Positions 44,410 through 56,501 of a DNA stretch of 64,000 nucleotides are shown piece after piece. Position numbers and translations under genes: made by a program. Below the pieces are notes generated by a model. It worked only from the letters and a program-made list of their open reading frames with translations, ran no database searches and had not been told where the DNA came from. Each line of letters starts with the position of its first letter. The first letter of the stretch is position 1. Source of the stretch: Allium sativum (taxonomy: Eukaryota; Streptophyta; Magnoliopsida; Asparagales; Amaryllidaceae); NCBI GenBank assembly GCA_030737875.1, contig CM060923.1, positions 33,968,501 through 34,032,500 on the forward strand, read 5' to 3'.

Positions 44410-47400
44410 ATGGGACATACTCAAAGAATTCTGGATGGTTCGACCTCATACTCTCTTCCTTTTCCCACGTGCAATTATCATCGCCCCCGCTTCATTGTAC
44501 CTTGAATAGCTTGACAACCTTCCTCCTAAGTTGTTTTGTGTCACTTCCTACGACATGAAGCGGCTTACGAGGCTTAGAAACTTCGGGCTCGACGTCTAAA
44601 TATTCAATCTGGTCAGGAGATACTAAACATTCGAGTCATACACAAATTTTCATAGAAACAATACATGAAACAAATTGTGCACACCCATTATCTTCTTAGG
44701 TAGATCCACTCTATAAGCGAGCTTTCAAATACGCTCGATAATTGGAAACAGACCAACAACCCTTGGTTCAACTTTTCTTAACTTCCAAATGAACTACATT
44801 CTTCAGAGGCGAAACTTTAACAAACACCTTGTCTCCAACTGGAAATTCCAAGCCTTTTCGTCGCTTATCGGTATAACTCTTTTGACGATATTGCGCCGCC
44901 TTCATTCATCGCTGAATGACCTCAATACTATCTGTTGTTTCTCTTATCATCTCAGACCTAAGTACCAAATTCTCTCCAGTTTCTAACCAGTAGGAAATAG
45001 ACCTACACGGTTTACCATACAACGCTTCATATAGTGTCATTCCAATGCTTGACTGGTAGCTGTTATTATAAGCAAACTCAACCAAATGCAGATCGTCTTC
45101 CTACGATCCTCCAAAATATAATACATAGGCTTGAAGAAGATCTTCTAATACTCGATTAACCATCTCAGTCTGACCATCCATTTTGGGACGATAAGCTGTA
45201 CTAATATATAGTTCGATTCCCAATGTCTCTTGCAAACTTTTCCAGAATCCACTAGTAAATAACAGATCTCGATCACTAACAATAATCTTCAGAATGCCAT
45301 GGAATTGAACTACCCACTTACGGTATGAATTAGCCAACTTCGATGCCGTCCTTGTCGAGTTGACATGAATAAACCATAGACTTTTAGTCAAGCGATCCAT
45401 GATAACCCATATATTATCATTTTCTTCCCTTGTCCTTAGTAATCCATCAATAAAATTCATTGACACTTTCTCCCATTTACGCGTAGGAACTTCCCGTGGA
45501 TGTAACAATCTACTCGGCTTCTTCTGTTCAGCTTTAACTAACTGGCAGTTCATACACTCTGAGATAAAATTTCCGACATCCCTCTTCACACCTTCCCAGT
45601 AGTAAGCTCGCTTCATATCTCGATACATCTTGTTACCACCAGGATAAATCGTCAATCTGGAGTGACGACATTCCCTCAGACCTTCAACTCTCAGTCCATC
45701 TATAATAGGAATAACCAGTCATCCATTCTTGCGAAGCCAACCATCTCGATCGACTTTGAAATCTTTAATCTCCTAGGGTTCATCTCTAATCTCTGAATGA
45801 TCTCCATAAGCTTAACGTCCTGCTTCTGCCTTCCTCCAATCCTTTCGAATGAGAGTCGGTCTAATCGATAAACTTGTTAACATCTTGAGCTCTAACTCGT
45901 AATGAGGTATGAAATCAAATCCGGTCAAATACTCGAGATGCTTCTATTCCAAAAACAAGGCTCCCAAACTAGCCTGTCTTCTACTTAATGCATCAGCCAC
46001 TACTGGAGTATAGGCTATAACAAAGTTGTACGACACCAAAAACTCTAACCATTGATGCTGACAAAGATTCAAGTCCTTCTTGGAGAAAAGGTACTTCAAC
46101 AACTTATGACCTGGAAACAACTTGAATCTAACTCCCAACAAATAATGCCTCCAAATATTCAGTGCACACACTATCACCACTAACTCCAAGTCATGAGTCG
46201 GGTATTTCCTTACGTGCGGCTTCAGTTATCTACTCGCATAAGATACAAACCTATCCTTCTGCATTAGCATTGCTCTAACTCCAGAGCTACAAGCATTGTT
46301 GTATATCACCGTCTCTTCATTACCACTGGGAATAGTCAACACATGAGCATCCTTTCTTTAAAATCCCAAAATCTTGTTCACACTTCGCATTCCACACAAA
46401 GACATGATTCTTTCTTGTTAGTCTAGTTAACAGGGCATCTATCTTCGAAAAGTCCTTGATATATCGTCGGTAATATTCTGCTAAACCAAGAAAACACGTA
46501 ACATCTATAGCATTTTTGGGTTGATCTCAATCATGGATAGCTACCACCTTAACAGGATCCACTGTTATTCCTTGTCCTGACATGACCTAAGAGCCTCACT
46601 TCTTCCTTCCAAAAGTGACACTTTTAAAACTTAGACTTCATTCGATGTTTCCGTAAAATTTCTAAGAAAATTCTCAAGTGTGTCTTGTGTTCCTCCTCAG
46701 TCCTAGAATATACCAAATTACCATCTACGAACACAAGCACGAACTTATTCAACCGATCTCTGAAAACTCAATTCATAAGATCCCCAAAATATGTTGACGC
46801 ATTAGTCACTCCAAATGACATCACGGCCAATCGTAGAATCCGGATGGTGTCCTAAAAGTGGTCTTTGGCACATTATCCCTAGCCACTCTAATTGGTGAAA
46901 TCCAGTTGCCAAATCCATTTGGGAGAACACATTGGCTTCGTGAAGTTGATCAAATAGGTCATCGATTCTAGGTAATGGATACTTGTTCTTCTTGGTCACC
47001 TTGTACAACTCACGATAATCCATACACAATCGCAATGATCCATCGGCCTTGGTCGTAAACACAATTGGAGTACCCCATTCAGATACGCATCTGTGAATGA
47101 ATCGTTTACTCAAAAGATCATTCACTTGCAACTCCAACTCTCGTTGTTCCTTAGGCGCCATACGCCTAAGAGGCATAACAATAGGTCTGGCTCCATCTAT
47201 CAAATCAATCTGAAACTTAATCTCTCGATGCAGCGACAATCCTTTGACCTCTTCAAATACATCTAAAAACTCACTAGTGACTGACACAGATGACAATCCT
47301 TCCCGTTGAATCATAAGCGAATATAAAAAGCTGACCATAATCCTATCCTCTAGTAAACAACGTATCACCATCATTCACCCTTCTACATTCCCGATTGTCA

Positions 47401-48824
47401 TCTCGAGTCTCTCGGAATCCATAATAGTCGCATACCTCTTGAGCCAGTCCATACCCAAAATAATTCCAAACCCAATGTAATTCAAAACAAAACAATCACA
47501 CATAAAAGAGCAAGCATGACTCAATAAGATTGGAGCACAACAAATCGTACAAAGACTAGAAGAACCCCGACCAGGTTAGTCACAACCAATGGTCCATCGA
47601 CAATCTCAGGTTCTAAACCCAACTTGAAAACAATCTCATTACAAATAAAAGAATACTATGCTCCAGTATCAAGCAAAACTTGAACTGAAACATCTTTGAT
47701 AGAAAGCATACCTTGCACAACAAGACTCCTTCTCTTTTTCGCAACAATCAAACCCCTTGAACAAGACGACACAACATCCAAAGCATACTCTCTACAACCT
47801 GTTTATCCTTTGGTGGTTCTGGAAAATTCTTCCTTATGTTCCCAGGCTTACCACAATTATAGCACTTCTTTTCCACCTTAGGATTCTTACAATCCTTGGA
47901 ATAATAGCCCTTCTCTTGACAGTTGTAGCAGGTGACCTCACCCTTAAGTTTCTTCTGGCCATTCTTCCATTGCAATTGTTATTTCATTTTTCCATTTCAT
48001 TTTTCTTATTACTATTACCATGTTGTGGCTTTGACTCCTACTTATTCACAATAATAACCTCTCCTTTTTGTGGAAACAAACACTTCTTCCTTAAATCCTT
48101 CTCGACTATCTTCTCATAAGAATCATCAATATTGTCGATCAGTTGCTTCCTAAGATACTCATCAAACCCAATATAAACTTCTCGTTATCCTGATAAGGAG
48201 TCTTTTTTAAGGAAGTTCTGATAAAGAGTCTTAATATACAAATGAGTATATTTGTATTGAGCTTCGAACGCAACTACATACCCAAACACGGGTCTACCCC
48301 CTTGCCTAAGCTCAACAAACATCTTAAAGAGAGCCAACCTCTAGACTGTCGAGATGAACTTTGCCACAAACTAGGTTCAAAACTGATCCAAGAAATTTCA
48401 TCTTTTGGAGTCTCTAAAGTAATGGAGTTCCACAATTTATCACTCATCCTTGCAAATGCCTCGATGCAAGCTTCCTTTTAGTTGCATCGTTAATTCCCAA
48501 TTCTCTAAAGATGCAAACACATGTATCCAACCAATCCTTGATTTCAATAGTTGGTTCCATCCTATTAAATGTATTACCACGCAAAGAAGTATAATCCTTG
48601 CAGATCTTAGCAAAATTAACAACCCTAGGTTCCCACATAGGAACACCGCCCTCTACTGCTGCTTCTGGAGTGGGCATCATCCTCATGATCGTTTCCATCT
48701 TGGCCTCGAAATTAGAAAGATAATCGGGTATAGCAGCAGCAACTCCCAATTGGCTACCCTCGTTTACCCCTTCAATAGTAAGCTCGTCCCTAACGGCGTG
48801 TCTCAAAGTTCGACAACTCATTCT
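44410..48824 (-). pseudogene. Broken gag-pol of the antisense Tekay-type element
   Basis: Minus strand, in order: Gag start MSCRTLRHAV at 48821 with FAKICKDYTSLRGNTFNRME and DWLDTCVCIFRELG (to 48444); after gaps, zinc knuckles at 47975-47748, the first CYNCQEKGYYSKDC and the second damaged (its His and last Cys replaced); protease end and RT start at 47374-46802 with [22 protein letters not shown] box FVDG (46731-46720), the second catalytic Asp lost; RNase H with its first Asp changed to Asn (near 46290) and HYLLGVRFKLFPGHKLLKYL (46189-45944); integrase from [20 protein letters not shown] (45655-45101); and a chromodomain-like end near 44560-44410. Many frameshifts and stops make it inactive. 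Closest relative in the window: the polyprotein at 15007. Confidence 0.85.
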
Positions 48825-48997
48825 CTATCTGAAACAAGAATGATTAATATACATTAGAGAAAGCTACAATGGTGCTCAAGTGCTTACTAACCCACCAAAT
48901 TATATATTATTATATATTAATCATCCTTTAGAAATTACAAGTACGTCTTTCATAAGCTTTTACACTCGCATACTTTGGGCGAAATCGGCTAACCAAA

Positions 48998-49009
48998 GCA
49001 CTAATAACA
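48998..49009 (-). other. Degenerate primer binding site (antisense element)
   Basis: Minus-strand TGTTATTAGTGC matches TGGTATCAGAGC at 9 of 12 bases and sits two bases from the LTR end GTCACA (49012), as in the other elements. Confidence 0.6.
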
Positions 49010-49011
49010 AA

Positions 49012-49139
49012 TGTGACGACCGCCCTATATTTGCCTGACACATCATACAGTGCACTTTCCCTTAGTTTAGTGTGGGAGATATGGAGTTGTCGTCGCACGA
49101 AATGCCTCCTTGAAATATTTCAAGAGCGTCCACCAATTA
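49012..49139 (-). repeat. Stub of 5' LTR of antisense element, with terminal hairpin
   Basis: Read on the minus strand it ends GGGCGGTCGTCACA. The plus-strand text at 49033-49090 (GACACATCATACAGTGCAC and TTTCCCTTAG) repeats the minus-strand text near 41760-41700 of the other LTR, so the central part is inverted between the two LTRs. The stub ends at the TSD of the solo LTR. Confidence 0.5.
49135..49139. repeat. Target-site duplication AATTA, left copy (solo LTR)
   Basis: AATTA before TGTAACGACC, repeated at 52640-52644 after GGCGTCACA. Confidence 0.85.
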
Positions 49140-49652
49140 TGTAACGACCCGGAAAATCTGAACCAATTTAAAAAATTTAAATTGGCTAAAATAATGGATT
49201 TTAAATATTTAAAATAAATATTTTAAATAATAGCAATGAAAAGTGAAATGCTATATATATATATATACGCCCCTCGTCCACAAATCATGGACGATATTTA
49301 TTGGTTGTGATTGGTGTGAAAATTGATTGATAGCGAATGGTTGATTGAAATTGTTTGTGGTGAAAATTGTTTGATTGTGGTTGAAAAATACCCATTTGTG
49401 GTTGAGAAATATTTGGTTGAAACCACATAGGATTAGTTTGTGGAAATGAAAAAAATATACATGCCGCCTGCGTGCGAACTAGATGCATAACTCCCCATTG
49501 TCAAAAGCTGCGAGGCTTTAAGGTAGTGCGAGGAGTCGTACTAGGGACGGTCCCGGTTTTAACTACCCTGCCGTTATGCTGCCGAAATTTTGAATAATAT
49601 TCATGTGTTAGAATTATTTTCATTTGTTGAAACTATATTTATTCGTTGAATA

Positions 49653-50108
49653 GAAAACCTTCATGTGTTGAATTGAAATTCATTCGTTGAATAAAATTCA
49701 TGTGTTGAATGGTATTCGTGTTTTTAAATATAAAAATCACCTTTTTATCTATATATATATATATAAACTATAGAAAACCTTCGTGTGTTGAATTGAAATT
49801 CATTCGTTGAATAGAATTCATGTGTTGAATGGTGTTCGTGTTTTTAAATATAAAAATCACCTTTTTATCTATATATAAAAACTATAGAAAACCTTCGTGT
49901 GTTGAATTGAAATTCATTCGTTGAATAGAATTCATGTGTTGAATGGTATTCGTGTTTCTAAATATAAAAATCACCTTTTTATCTATATATACAAACTATA
50001 GAAAACCTTCATGTGTTGAATCGAAATTCATTCGTTGAATTGAAATTCATGTGTTGAATGGTATTCCTATTTTGAAAGAAATTGTTTTATAATAAAAATC
50101 ATATTTTT
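49653..50108 (+). repeat. 114-bp tandem repeat array within solo LTR
   Basis: Units beginning ACTATAGAAAACCTTC recur at 49767, 49881 and 49995 (spacing exactly 114), with an earlier partial unit from about 49653 and decayed ones after 50108. Inside each unit TGTGTTGAAT and ATTCGTTGAAT alternate, a shorter internal repeat. Confidence 0.88.
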
Positions 50109-50333
50109 ATCATCTATGTGAACTATATAAAATAGTCATGTTTTGAAATAAATTGTTTTACATTAAAAATCACATTTTTATTATATACATGAATTGTTAA
50201 AAATAGTGAAGTGTTGAAATTGAAGACAGTTAGATAAAAATATCATTTTCATCAAATGTATGAAAATCATATAGTTTTGAAATCGAAGAATCGATATATA
50301 TATATATATATAAATAGAATTGAAATATATCGA

Positions 50334-50780
50334 ATAACGAAGCTGCAGTTCGTATTTTGAAACCGTGATTTCAAACGATTAGTGCGGGAGATCCGACCAT
50401 CGGATTTTCCCGAAACCGCAACCGTTGGGTTCGCTTTGGAAATATCTTTCCAACGGCACCAACTTTGTAAAAATCCAACGGTTGGGTTGTCTGGAATGTT
50501 TAATTCAAATCTGAAGAAAAACAGCGCCATAATCGATTATATATATATATATATATATATATAAATATAATTATATTAAATCGAATAACGACGCTGCAGT
50601 TCGTATTTTGAAATCGAAACTTCAAACGATCATACCGGGAGATCCGACCGTCGGATTTTTCCCGAAACTGGAACCGTTGGATTCGTTTTGAAAAGATCTT
50701 TCTAATGATGTAAATTTGGTGAAGATCCAACGGTTAGATTTTCAGATATGTGTAAATCAAATCTGAAGAAAAACAGCGCC
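50334..50780 (+). repeat. Duplicated segment of about 245 bp in solo LTR
   Basis: GAATAACGA(A/C)GCTGCAGTTC occurs at about 50334 and 50583; each copy runs through GGGAGATCCGACC and GATCCAACGGTT/AATCCAACGGTT-type strings to CTGAAGAAAAACAGCGCCA. The copies differ by many substitutions, so the duplication is old. TA runs precede both. Confidence 0.8.
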
Positions 50781-52250
50781 ACGGCCGCGTTATGGCCCGA
50801 AGCGTCGTTTGAATAAATTGGCTATTTTAAAATAAATAAAAATAGCAATAAATCATTATAAAATATTATAAACGATATGGATGTGAAATTTAGAAATTAA
50901 CTGAAGGTTAGCTAAGTCGAATGGTTTCCTGGATTTTGATCTGATGTTGGTTTCGACCTTCGGGATTAATATTTGGGAAATCGTTCTCTTACTGATTGAC
51001 GGTTAGTGACTAATAAATTGAAATGATGCGTATGTAGTGTTTGTGTAGCACGTGTTTATTATATACGCGAGTTGCTGAGAAAGACCGGGTTTATCCCATT
51101 CTGAATAACTGAATCGACGATAAGAAATCGAAGATGAAGATGGTGGTTGAAGACCGGAAATCTTCACCTCGTTTGGATGGTAACTGATGTCCTGATTGGG
51201 AGGCATCCCGAAATATGGATAATGAGTGGTGATCTTCTAGACGTACGTGGAGATCGATGGGTTTGCGAGGTATATAGTGCCTCCGGTTTCGTTCAGACCC
51301 AGAATGGACTTGCAAATGGACGGTGTGTCTGACATTGGAATTTATTCTGTGTGATTGATAGCCATCAGTTACACGGTGTGAATTGCCTATGTGGCATGCT
51401 AAGATGCAGTGATCATGGCTTCTGTTGAAAAGCAAAGTCTTGTGATTGATGATCAAAGCACCGCCTGTGTGGCATAGCTTTGTATATAACGTGAATTCGC
51501 GAGCCTCATACCCTGGTATGAACCAGAAACGGGAGAGGACATCAGGAAGGGCCTGCGTTTCTTTCTAGCTAGGAGTTGTGTCGGTGTTTTTACACGGCCT
51601 GACATTTTACTTATGTGGTTGTTGCTGTTGCGAGGCGCCTCGGATATACCGGTGACTATGTGAAGCCGAAGGAGCCATTCGTTGGCTCATTTACGCCCCA
51701 TAGGGCGGGGAAACACAGTGTTCAGGCATAATAATCCACATCGGTGGACCGGCCCTGACTATCCAAGGGGCAGTTGCGGCTGTTCCTGAGGGGCGGGCTA
51801 GAGCGTCTCGAATTCGGTGAGGACGATCCCTTGCCTTGGTTCATGACGGAAATCCAATTTCCAAATACGTGACTGTGCGGTTTTGATTGTATACCTATAT
51901 ATGGCGACATAGTGGTATGGGGCATTAATGTCGTCTATGATTGATACTTATGATTTGAAATTGTTTTTGAAACATATAAACACTAGTAATAATATCAAAT
52001 GCTTTTGTTTTATTCGTATCAAGCATATCTTGGCCATTATAAGGTAAAAACTCTATCCTCCGGTTTGCGTTGCATTGTGTGATGGGAACTGAGTCTTATA
52101 ATGATTTCATTTTTATAAAAAGCATTGCGATGTTTAAAAGAATGATTTGTTTTAAAGCACTGGCAATTCGACGGAGTAAACCCGTTCCACGAAAGTGGCG
52201 TGGTCCTGTGATTAGCCATATTTTAAATGTGTTGAGTAGATTTCTCATAC

Positions 52251-52264
52251 CAGTCCCATGACTG
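52251..52264 (+). other. LTR hairpin CAGTC/GACTG
   Basis: CAGTC (52251-52255) and GACTG (52260-52264) across four bases, followed by ACTCG. It takes the place of CAGAC/GTCTG in the other LTRs, with one base pair exchanged. Confidence 0.45.
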
Positions 52265-52644
52265 ACTCGTAGTTTGTTTCACTTTCAAACTCGGGTGCCC
52301 CTTTTTCTACACGGGCAGCCTTGTATTCAGGTTTTAGCTGGCTTTCTCTGGATAGCTGGAGCTGAAGATGGATTCTATCATTTATCTCTTTTTATGTTGT
52401 TCAGCTCCTATTGTACATTATGTTTGTTTTCCGCTGTAGACATTTATGTATTGCTGAACTGTATTTGTACTAAGTATGATCCTGTATACTGTGTAACTCT
52501 GATGATTACGTTTATCCAGTATATTCTATTGTGCATTATCTGGTGTATTTATTTAATTCTGTTCTGCTATTATCTGTTTATGTGTTGTATTCCAAGGATT
52601 ACCCTTGCCACCGTCAGTACGGGGTTTGGGGGCGTCACAAATTA

Positions 52645-53211
52645 CCAAAATGGTAACTACGCTAATCCTATAAAGATAAATATAATTCATGTTGTCTACA
52701 ATTAATGAGAAGTCCTAAGATCCAATAAATTTTCTAAACCTAATTGTCAAAATTAAGCTAATTTATGTTCTATTCCATACTAATAACTGGAACAATCTTT
52801 TTATATTCTGATTTGCTAAAATTCACGTCTTATTAAGGTTCCTTTGCTATAATTTTCATAAATTTTCCTAAACAACAATAAAGGAAGAATACTGATATAT
52901 TATAATTACAAGAAATAAGTATTCTTTTATTTGAATAGACAACACAAACTACTTGCAAACAAGTAAATTTACACGTCTCTTCTTTATGTCTTGTGTATAT
53001 TCCTTATAATTTCAAATAGTATTTTTGGTGATAAATGACAAAAGGACTAATTTGTAAAAAATTAAAAAAACATACTTAGACAAATAAAAACGTGGATATA
53101 TTCAAATTAAAATGGGAAATTTACGCAAATTCAACATTTATGCTTATTTCTTAAGACCATGTATAAAAGTTCTTAATCTTAGAGGATAAAGTTCTAGAAG
53201 CTAAATTTCTT
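52645..53211. other. AT-rich stretch, nothing recognised
   Basis: Continues the flank of the solo LTR. No gene, terminal repeat or clear LTR match was found. Confidence 0.45.
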
Positions 53212-54894
53212 TGCAACGAACCGTATTTTACATATCGGAGGATTGTAAAATAATTATATTTAATTCCCTATTGGTTAGATCATTTTCAGATTTTAATATG
53301 TTGTTCATAGGGATGTGAGACTTGTTCATGATTTTTGCAAAATTGATATGTGACCATTTAATCCTATAAATATTGTTTTAGCTATAACTTTTATAAGATC
53401 ACATTAAGTGCTAAAATCGGTGTCATTGGATTGGAATGCTGGTTTAAGATTCTGTAGATTGGTCACAATAAACATTTGGTTCACTGGTTTGGAAAGAATC
53501 ATGGTTTTAAGTTTCAGCTTTTGTTAGACAGGCTAATGGGTCGATTAGTTAAACCCATTAGGCTAATGAACTATATCTATAAATATAGGGGATTGGGGAG
53601 AGAATTAGGGTTTCTTTCTTCATTCAAACATTAGGTTAGGTGCCTGTGATTCTCCGATTCAACCTAATCCCTAGTTTCTTCATCTTATTTATCCTAATGC
53701 ATCATAGATTGCATCAAGAGGTTAGATCATCATCAAGAAAGATTAGGTCACATCAAATTGCATCAATTTTGGGGTTCTTTATTGCTGTCCTGATCTGAAT
53801 TCATCAGATTTGGATTGGATCTTAGATTTAGTGAGTGATAGATATCTCATACTTGGAAACTACGGATTATATGGGTAAATTAGGATCATATTCAGATGTT
53901 ATATGTTAAAATCACCTAAATCTGACTATATATGTTTAATTCAAATTTAGATTCCATAGGAAAACCTAATTTAATCATGTAAATTGGATAATGGTTAGAC
54001 ATATCATGTTCGTGTTTAAGTTTAGATAAAATTCATGTTAGATCCATTGATTTATGTTATGTTTGTGATATATCCATGTTTGTATGATCAAGAATAATTG
54101 ATGTACCGTTGTTTGTATTGATCAATTTGATTGCATTGTTCGAGTTGTTTGTTAGAATTGGTTGCCATAGATCTTAGGTTTAAAGAATAGAGAAAATCGG
54201 AGGTTCAAATGTTCGAATTCAGATGAAACTTGGCAAAGGAGCTCCAGATGAAGAAGAGAGGCGACATGAAAAATTTCGTGTCAATTATCGCTGAGTACAT
54301 GGACTGGCAATGGTCCATGCTCTATGGACCAGTATCGATCCATGTTAGTTGCATTGTTTGGGATGATTTTTGTTGTGTGGCTTTGTGGTGGTAGATCGAG
54401 GTAGAAGCAACTTTTCAAGAGATTTGGACATGATTTGGAATGGGTCGAAGTTTGATTGCTCGAGTGTTATGATGGATTAAGGATTTTACTATATGAATGA
54501 AATGCTTTGATATTGGACCGGTAAAAAGCACATGGGACGAGGATCACAGAAGTGCAAACACTTAGCCATTTTAGGATAAGTGTACGGACCGGTACTGGTC
54601 CATAGCCGATGGTCCAGTACTGATCCATTATATGAGGGAGGATGGACATGATTTTTGGGGAGCTTGGTTGTGACAGCTTCTAGGGGTTGCTGATGAAGTT
54701 TGGTAATGAATGAACTTCGAATGATCAACGTGCAACTCAATAATCGATGGTATTTCGATTGTGAACTCAAATTGGAGTGGTTAAAGCTAAATTGATGTTA
54801 TACTGGTCGCGAGATGATGTATGATCCAGTAAGATGATAGATTGACTAGGGTGGGAGTCGATCATCGATGGTAATAGAACTAGCTTGAGAATTC
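53212..54894 (+). repeat. LTR piece of the same family as the antisense element, cut by the 54895 element
   Basis: Starts TGCAACGAACCG (cf. TGTAACGACCCG) and aligns with the reverse complement of 44228-42500: TACATATCGGAGGATTGTAA, CCCATTAGGCTAATGAAC, TATAAATA at 53578, then AGGGTTTCTTTC. It contains paired ATGGACC/GGTCCAT strings with CGATCCAT (54296-54347 and 54582-54627). It stops where TGTAACACC of the next element begins; the remainder would lie beyond the window. Confidence 0.7.
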
Positions 54895-55343
54895 TGTAAC
54901 ACCCCGTAATTTTATAACATTAAAATTCACGAATTAAAGTATACTTAATTTTTAAAAGAAGAATTAAGAAAAATGGGATGCGCTATTATGTTCGTCTCAA
55001 AATTTTGGGTCAAGATAGACATTTGGTTTGCATAAAACAGATAACTTATGAAGAAGTTATTAAGCCTTGAAGTTTGTTTGCATATGAGGGAAATATATAT
55101 AGATATATGTATAAAAAAATATTCAAAAAAGGTTCAAAACAACGAATCGGGAGGGGGAATATTCAAACTGCACCATTTTTGGAGTCGATCTGAGCCCCGC
55201 TGGATCGACTAGGGGTCGATCCAGGGTGTTTGGCTGTTAACCCGCGGCCCGATTCACCCTAAGGGCTGATGTGGCATCTGAGTGGTCATGATGGTTCTGG
55301 TTATCCCTAGGTTAATCCGATGGCTCTTATTAAATTAAACTTC

Positions 55344-55351
55344 TATAAAAA
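55344..55351 (+). promoter_or_regulatory. LTR TATA box (54895 element)
   Basis: TATAAAAA followed by CCTAAACCCCTAACCCTAA, a TATA/telobox promoter. Confidence 0.6.
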
Positions 55352-55901
55352 TACTCCTAAACCCCTAACCCTAATTATATTAATTCATAACAAGAGCCGC
55401 CATGCCGTCAATGGAGAACCTAGAGTAGCCGCCATACACTTTCAACCCTAAAGCAAGATAGAAGCTTGAATCAAAATCAAATCAAATCTAAATAACGATT
55501 AGTCTACATCAAAGGCGAGCAATTCAATTTCAGAATACAGATCCCAGAAAGACAAGACTATTCTTTTTAATTGTGAGTGTGATAGCTTTCACAAAATAAT
55601 TAATTAATTTAATTATGATAAGATATAATTGGGATTATGAGAATATGATTTTAAATCATGTGATGTAAATTATATGTATGTTTGTGGTGTTGAATCATAT
55701 GTTAGTCTTATGCAAGTTGGATCATATTTTAGTTCTTATGTGAATCTTATGCAAGTTGAATCATATATCTTATGCAAGTTTGTGATGATTAGATCATATA
55801 TTCATGTATGAATCTTATGCAAGTTTGGGTTGTTAAAATATGTATGAGACATGTATATGCATATGCTAGTTTATGTGACATTAACCTTTATGTCTAGATC
55901 C

Positions 55902-56062
55902 ATATGCAAGTTTACATCTTTATGTTTAGACCCATATGCAAGTTTACATCTTTATGTTTAGATCTATATGCAAGTTTACATCTTTATGTTTAGATCTATG
56001 TGCAAGTTTACATCTTTAAGTTTAGATCCATATGCAAGTTCACACCTTTATGTTTGGATCTA
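55902..56062 (+). repeat. 32-bp tandem repeat in LTR
   Basis: Five units starting ATATGCAAGTTTACATC or close variants at 55902, 55934, 55966, 55998 and 56030; each continues with CTTTATGTTTAGATC. Looser TATGCAAGTT repeats flank it on both sides. Confidence 0.88.
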
Positions 56063-56501
56063 TAGCAGTACATAAGTTATGCAAGTTTATGCCCATTACC
56101 TATGCTAGTTTTTTTATCATATGCTAGTTTGAATGAAATTTATATGCAAGTTATTGGCTATGTAATCTTATGTCATGATCCTTAGATCTATTTTATGTGT
56201 TATGTGATGTTGTTTTTCTTTTTACAAGTTAGACTATTTGCGAGTCTAACATATGTCATATGAAAACGTACGAATAGCATGGGTATGATGGGATAATATT
56301 GAATATACATAAATTGTGAATTGGCATAAAATGGCCTTAAATGGCATATAATTAATATGAGACATTAATTGGCATAATTGGTATTTATGGACATAATTTC
56401 AAGAGACAATTATGGATATAAATAAATTTGGATTTTATTGACAAATTTGAATAGGTTATTAATCCAATTTGGGGTTAAATAAAGATGTGTAATAATTAAC
56501 C

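Larger units (their letters stand above)
41688..49139 (-). mobile_element. Decayed antisense Tekay-type element
   Basis: Minus-strand order: a stub of 5' LTR (49139-49012), degenerate PBS (49009-48998), broken gag-pol (about 48824-44410), PPT (44240-44229) and a 3' LTR of 2541 bp (44228-41688). LTR length and wording (for example TTTTACGTATCGGAGGATC after the start, and AGAGTGGTCA) relate it to the nested element at 12245 (2551 bp) and to the piece at 53212. The 5' LTR is cut off by the solo LTR at 49140 and is not clearly continued beyond it. Confidence 0.78.
49140..52639 (+). mobile_element. Solo LTR (3500 bp) of another gypsy family
   Basis: Starts TGTAACGACCCGG, ends GGGCGTCACA and is flanked by AATTA on both sides. 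There is no internal region, PBS or PPT, so it is the product of LTR-LTR recombination. It contains a 114-bp tandem array (49653-50108), a duplication of about 245 bp (50334-50780) and the CAGTC/GACTG hairpin at 52251-52264. No coding capacity was recognised. Terminal bases resemble the Tekay LTRs here, but the body is different. Confidence 0.88.

Noticed and set aside
47696..48857. Plus-strand frames within the antisense element
   Set aside because: Complement of the decayed gag and zinc-knuckle region; hydrophobic runs are antisense artefacts.
52274..52705. 143-codon hydrophobic frame at the end of the solo LTR
   Set aside because: It crosses the LTR end into flanking DNA, has no homology I recognise, and T-rich LTR ends commonly give such frames.
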